Origin: Microcoleus sp. AS-A8
GTDB lineage: Bacteria > Cyanobacteriota > Cyanobacteriia > Cyanobacteriales > Coleofasciculaceae
Reading direction: 5' to 3'
Length of the DNA stretch: 64,000 bases
Assembly: GCA_039962225.1 (NCBI GenBank)
Contig: JAMPKV010000014.1
Coordinates: 62,001-126,000, forward strand
Shown: positions 60,301 through 64,000 of the stretch, piece after piece
Numbering within the stretch: the first letter of the stretch is position 1
Layout: the number at the start of each line of letters is the position of its first letter
Position numbers and translations under genes: made by a program
The notes under the pieces: generated by a model
What the model saw: only the letters and a program-made list of their open reading frames with translations
Databases searched by the model: none
What the model was told of the DNA's origin: nothing

Positions 60301-62817
60301 TCAACTCTTTACTGATGGCTGATGATTGAGTGCAGCTTTCGGATAAGCAATCCGTTTGTGATTGCATTGTTGCCAAACTCGGACAAAAACCTCGGCAATG
60401 GTTGACAACTCCTCCCGTGTTATCCCGGAATCGACGAGTTGGTTGTCTTGCCAGCGAGCTTTGAGGATTTTATGAATCATCCCAACAGCCGTTTCTGGGG
60501 TAACATCCTTGAGACTTCGCAGTGCGGCTTCACAAGCATCCGCCAGCATGACAAGACCCGTTTCTCGCGACTGGGGAACTGGGCCATCATAACGAAATTC
60601 TGCCTCGTCTACAGGAGAACCCCCTTCTTGTTCAGCTTTCTGTTTAGCCTGAAAATAAAAATAGGAGATGAGCAGCGTCCCTTGGTGTTCTGGGATAAAG
60701 TCACGAATGGCTTGAGGTAACTGGTGCTTACGAGCCATCACCAAACCTTCAGAGACGTGTTTTTTGATAATCTCAGCACTCTTCCAGGGGTCATTAATCT
60801 CGTCGTGTTTGTTGGGACTCCCCATCTGATTTTCAATAAATCCCAAGGGGTCGTGCATTTTGCCAATATCATGGTATAGTGTCCCGGCTCTAACCAGTTC
60901 GACGTTGCAGTGAAGTTCACGGGCGGCAGCCTCTGCCAGGGACGCCACAAATAGGGTGTGTTGAAAGGTTCCCGGTGCTTCCGTGGCTAGTTTCTTGAGC
61001 AAAGGACGATTAGGATTAGACAGCTCAGCCAGACGAATGGGTGTGACCAAGTCAAACAGACGTTCTAGGTAAGGGGATATGCCTAGGGCTACCACTGTCC
61101 AAGACAAACCCGCCAGACTTGATATAGCGGCTTCTTGCAGTACGGTATACCAAACTGCACCCACAGCCGCACTAGGAACAAGATTTAGGAGCAGGTAGAC
61201 TCCGCCCTGAGTGAGCCCAACCACACCCCCCAGCCAAGCCAATTCCTCGCGCGATCGCATCCGCCCAGCCATCCAAGAACCGAGTAAACCAGCGGCAGAA
61301 CCGGCGAGTAAGTAGTCCCAACTAACCTTCATGCCGAAGCCTACTAACCCCGTCAGCAGACTGACAACGGTCACTCCCAAAGCGGGACTGTAAAAGCTGC
61401 CGACTAACAAACCAATTGCAGGCAAGTCTGTATAGGGCAGGTTCAAGATGACCAATAGCGGTGTGCTCAACGTCAGCAGCCACAGCAAAATGTGGTCGCG
61501 CCGTCTTAGCCTGGGATGCACACGCCGTTCTACGAGCCAAAAAATGACCAGACCACCGCTCACAAAAGTGCCGAATCCAACTAGGCCAGGGGAGTTAATC
61601 TCCCGACGGCTCAATTTGAAGTGATCCAGCAACACAAAATCCGCCTGACTGATTTGCTCGTTGGCATAGACAATGATTTCACCCTGCTGTACAGAAACCA
61701 TGACTGGCGCTACAGCTTGTGCTGCCTGTTCCGCTCTTCGTTTCGTCTCTTCTTTATCTTCTGTTAAGTTGGGCTGCAAGATATTGGTTAGCAGGGGAGC
61801 CGCTACAGCCTGGGCCTCCTGGGGGACGAGCGAACTCAATTGCAGCGTGACTGCTTCTGTTAAGATATTTGAAGGGAGTCCTGGAGGAATGCCCTGAGTC
61901 AGGATGAGCTTGGACGCCTGGGTAATACCCTTGCGTGTCTCCTGCCAGTCCTGATCCGAGAGTTCAAGCAATGAGGCATCGTAGCGACGAACAGATTCAG
62001 TGCGTTGCAGCTCAGAAAGCTGACGCAATGCCACAGCGTAACCCTGACGAGCCAGGGAAATTGACTCAATCAGATCTGAAAAGGCTTGAGGAGAAGACAG
62101 TTGACGGTAGCGTTGCAGTTCGCTGACGGCTTGAGTCAACGGCAGATTATCTGCCTGTACAGCCTGTTGGGGCAGTACCCCGGTTGGAGCAGCCGGTTTG
62201 ACACTTTGAGGGCTATTGACTTGCGCTAAAATCGCCTGCCACTCTTGTTCCGGAATTTGGCGCAGATAGCGCTGGGTCGCCTCTGAGAGAATCGTCGCCT
62301 CTGCAAAGGGATAAGGACCACACATTTGGCGCAATTCTTCCACCCGTTCTAAAGATTGCTCGATCGCCTGAACCAGATCTTGGGTAAGCGAGTGGTCGAA
62401 CATCAACACGGGGACAGCACCAGTACGGGCAGCCTTACGCTTTTCCTCTGTAGTTTTAGTGTCTTCAATACTAGCAGGACGGGGTGCCCGGATAGTTTGT
62501 GGAGCCGTCGTACCCACATCCAGCTTCGGTTGATTGTAGAATCGGTTCCCCATCGCACTGGTAAGAGAAACCACAGCCACTAGCCACATCACGGGTGGAC
62601 GGCTTTTGTGCTTGCGGGGCTTGCTTGGTAATCCAGGCAACGGTTGTGGATGCATCACCTCATCCACTTGGGTTTTGCTTCCCGTAGAGACGTAATCAAT
62701 CGCGTCTATAGTTTTGTTAGAGGAGTTAGACACCCTAAATGACAACCAAGCGCGAAGTTGATCAGGTGTTCGCCGCAATTGCATTAGCGGCTGCGTCAAC
62801 GAATGAAACGTTTTCAT
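60301..62817 (-). CDS. 7TM-HD phosphohydrolase (PgpH-like cyclic-di-AMP phosphodiesterase)
   Basis: 838 residues. A cytosolic-facing N-terminus is followed by one hydrophobic segment (PVMWLVAVVSLTSAMG), a large extracytoplasmic helical region (about 115-405, 7TMR-HDED domain), a cluster of seven transmembrane helices (about 415-600) and a C-terminal HD domain with the metal site HDIGKM (LYHDIGKMHDPLGFIENQMG, FIPEHQG, LADACEAALRSL). Homologues (PgpH) hydrolyse cyclic di-AMP. Predicted role: control of c-di-AMP in osmotic and potassium homeostasis. It starts at the ATG at 62817. Confidence 0.92.
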   Translation of the reverse strand: MKTFHSLTQPLMQLRRTPDQLRAWLSFRVSNSSNKTIDAIDYVSTGSKTQVDEVMHPQPLPGLPSKPRKHKSRPPVMWLVAVVSLTSAMGNRFYNQPKLDVGTTAPQTIRAPRPASIEDTKTTEEKRKAARTGAVPVLMFDHSLTQDLVQAIEQSLERVEELRQMCGPYPFAEATILSEATQRYLRQIPEQEWQAILAQVNSPQSVKPAAPTGVLPQQAVQADNLPLTQAVSELQRYRQLSSPQAFSDLIESISLARQGYAVALRQLSELQRTESVRRYDASLLELSDQDWQETRKGITQASKLILTQGIPPGLPSNILTEAVTLQLSSLVPQEAQAVAAPLLTNILQPNLTEDKEETKRRAEQAAQAVAPVMVSVQQGEIIVYANEQISQADFVLLDHFKLSRREINSPGLVGFGTFVSGGLVIFWLVERRVHPRLRRRDHILLWLLTLSTPLLVILNLPYTDLPAIGLLVGSFYSPALGVTVVSLLTGLVGFGMKVSWDYLLAGSAAGLLGSWMAGRMRSREELAWLGGVVGLTQGGVYLLLNLVPSAAVGAVWYTVLQEAAISSLAGLSWTVVALGISPYLERLFDLVTPIRLAELSNPNRPLLKKLATEAPGTFQHTLFVASLAEAAARELHCNVELVRAGTLYHDIGKMHDPLGFIENQMGSPNKHDEINDPWKSAEIIKKHVSEGLVMARKHQLPQAIRDFIPEHQGTLLISYFYFQAKQKAEQEGGSPVDEAEFRYDGPVPQSRETGLVMLADACEAALRSLKDVTPETAVGMIHKILKARWQDNQLVDSGITREELSTIAEVFVRVWQQCNHKRIAYPKAALNHQPSVKS

Positions 62818-63061
62818 AGCACAAGATTAGCCATTTCAGGTGACGGTAGGGGTGGGGAAAGCAAGGCGCTGGCTCTGGTTTCAGGTAGAACACTGCAATT
62901 TAGCTTTTCTTAAATTACATCGTGTAAATTTGGCGTTCACTTCTTTTTACCTTACAAAACAAGAGCGGGAAATACCCTATTATTGAGAAATCCATGGGGT
63001 TTTACTGCCTTAACTACCATAGCTAACCGATTCAACCTTACTGCCTATATATAGTCACCGT
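62818..63061. other. Leader region of the 7TM-HD gene, nothing recognised
   Basis: AT-rich 5' flank of the phosphohydrolase gene. No c-di-AMP riboswitch (ydaO/yuaA) consensus was recognised and no small gene was found. The remnant gene begins immediately beyond. Confidence 0.4.
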
Positions 63062-63384
63062 CTAACTCTTGAGGTAGGAGCGACATCGGGAAGAGAAGAT
63101 CAATATTTTCAATGCTAATTTTTGACGGGAGAGTTGCTCGTGGTCATTCTGTAGGCGTTCCCAGACAAGGTTCAGATAGGTAAACTCCTTATCGAACACC
63201 ATTAAAACATCATGGCTGTTTGAAACAATCCTTGGCGACTGTCCTTTGAGTTGGTTTCTTGTAGGTTTCCTCTCTAGCTTTTGTAGGATTCGCTTAATCC
63301 TGCACAGATAGTCACTCCACTCTTGAGGGAACGAATCAACGAGTTTGAAAGTATGCGTTCCCCTAGTTTAAGGCGACCGAACAT
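63062..63384 (-). pseudogene. Degraded gene with one apparent frameshift
   Basis: A 101-codon open frame without a start codon, ending at a TAG at 63062, reads like real protein: DSFPQEWSDYLCRIKRILQK, then LERKPTRNQLKGQSPRIVSN, HDVLMVFDKEFTYLNLVWER, and LSRQKLALKILIFSSRC. An ATG at 63384 (MFGRLKLGER) in another frame could join it by one frameshift near 63355. The helical, charged sequence with FDKEF resembles no family I know. It lies directly upstream of the ADP-ribosylglycohydrolase-like gene's 3' end, on the same strand. Confidence 0.35.
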
Positions 63385-63428
63385 GGTATCTGTGTCTTTG
63401 TCCTATAACGGTTGACGGCTCACAGGGG

Positions 63429-64000
63429 TTATCGGGGCTGAATCACTCGTGGTGCTGCGACAGCTAATGGCTGACCCTGCACTAAGGCTGACATATCATA
63501 AACACCCGCCCAAACCTCAAGCAGGCGGTCTGCAAGTTGTAGCCGTTGGATGCCGCTACTAATGCGGTTGGCTGTCATACGCCAGTTTACAGGAATACCA
63601 ATGATGCTATTATAAGCACCGGCCAAAGCGCCAGTCAGGGCAGTGGTGATCTGAGGTTGGTAGCAGGTACGAGCCGCACGGCTGACGCCGAGGCGAAAAT
63701 CCTCTGGAGTGGAAAGGAAACAGTAGAAGGCGAGGGCAATAGAAGTGTGGGCACGCCCTAAGGGTTCGCCTCGCATTTGGGCATCTCGACGTAATTGGGT
63801 GAGCGTTGTCTCTAAGCCCGCTCTCTTCTCCAGTAGCATTTGCACCTGTTCCAGTTGCCTCAGCAGAGGGCTTTGAGAAGTTCCTAGATAGAGTTGGATT
63901 CGAGGAATTAAGGTGGCACAATCGAGTTGTTCCGTAAGAGCCAGTGAGATGGCATAAGCGATCGCTAACACTCCTTCCGCTGCCTCAGACTGATGCTGCC
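63429..64000 (-). CDS. ADP-ribosylglycohydrolase-like protein (N-terminus outside window)
   Basis: The C-terminal 190 residues of an ADP-ribosyl-glycohydrolase (DraG/ARH fold) protein. The frame is open to the window edge. ALAFYCFLSTPEDFRLGVSR and TALTGALAGAYNSIIGIPVNW match the family's penultimate region, but the catalytic Asp stretch normally found there (GGDTDT) is replaced by ARTCYQPQITT. It may therefore lack hydrolase activity, as in other degenerate cyanobacterial members. No partner transferase is adjacent. Confidence 0.8.
   Translation of the reverse strand, partial: QHQSEAAEGVLAIAYAISLALTEQLDCATLIPRIQLYLGTSQSPLLRQLEQVQMLLEKRAGLETTLTQLRRDAQMRGEPLGRAHTSIALAFYCFLSTPEDFRLGVSRAARTCYQPQITTALTGALAGAYNSIIGIPVNWRMTANRISSGIQRLQLADRLLEVWAGVYDMSALVQGQPLAVAAPRVIQPR

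Noticed and set aside
1-64000. GCGATCGC palindromes as regulatory operators
   Set aside because: They occur all over the window, inside genes as well, and match the HIP1 motif that is over-represented in cyanobacterial genomes.
1-64000. CRISPR arrays, rRNA genes, intact insertion sequences and prophage
   Set aside because: No regularly spaced direct repeats, rRNA sequence, transposase with terminal inverted repeats, integrase or phage structural genes were seen.

Overview
The window is chromosomal DNA from a cyanobacterium. Three photosynthesis genes (psbY, psaE, ndhO) are recognisable from their protein sequences, the palindrome GCGATCGC (HIP1) recurs throughout, and many genes belong to cyanobacterium-specific families. 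Numerous short dispersed repeats, long accessory signalling proteins and a sucrose synthase suggest a large-genome, probably filamentous cyanobacterium; the genus cannot be fixed from this sequence alone.

Layout. 1-8.5 kb: end of a CbbY-like HAD phosphatase, a small membrane protein, a membrane PAS histidine kinase, a P-loop nucleotide kinase-like protein, a G3E (CobW-type) GTPase, argB, a secreted Tyr/Asn-rich protein and an unrecognised membrane protein. 8.5-20 kb: a sugar pair (sucrose synthase, then a GH65 phosphorylase fused to beta-phosphoglucomutase), map and a fused M16 zinc protease. 20-23.2 kb: a VOC protein, a TIGR02652 zinc-ribbon protein, a gamma-carbonic-anhydrase-fold protein, psbY and a lone receiver. 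23.3-30.4 kb: two large histidine kinases and an HD hydrolase, all on the minus strand. 31-36.9 kb: an accessory signalling island with a TIR-STAND protein, the remains of a small membrane protein broken by seven in-frame stops, and an AAA-like protein carrying four GAF domains but no output domain. 37-49 kb: mostly housekeeping genes (AI-2E transporter, LapA-like, scpA, a sugar nucleotidyltransferase, DUF924, an ABC-class ATPase, a UDG-fold protein, proline iminopeptidase, an Rpn-type nuclease). 49.4-52.9 kb: a tellurium-resistance-like (Ter) operon with three TerD paralogues, a VWA protein and a zinc-ribbon metalloprotease. 52.9-56.5 kb: a convergent TfuA-YcaO-AlkB-like oxygenase cluster. 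56.6-64 kb: DUF6391, psaE-mutM, ndhO, mdh, a 7TM-HD phosphohydrolase, a gene remnant and the end of an ADP-ribosylglycohydrolase-like gene.

Working together. Sucrose synthase and the GH65/beta-PGM fusion lie in the same direction and could jointly channel sugar phosphates and nucleotide sugars. The 31-37 kb island resembles NTPase-centred conflict or signalling systems: TIR and STAND modules lie next to a GAF array in which only the last two GAFs keep the complete NKFDE signature of cyclic-nucleotide-binding GAFs. The Ter operon and the TfuA/YcaO cluster end on each other and may form one accessory island.

Most unusual signals: (i) the 24-nt-spaced stop codons in the 32977-33335 remnant, which fit lost Trp codons of an octad-repeat membrane protein; (ii) the outputless AAA-GAF4 protein with asymmetric NKFDE motifs; (iii) two copies of an identical 22-nt element, each directly before a Rho-independent terminator; (iv) dispersed-repeat DNA translated inside a PAS domain of a hybrid kinase; (v) a kinase with two phosphoacceptor boxes but one ATPase domain; (vi) the zincin-containing Ter operon and the adjacent TfuA-YcaO-oxygenase cluster with a translationally coupled 25-codon ORF.
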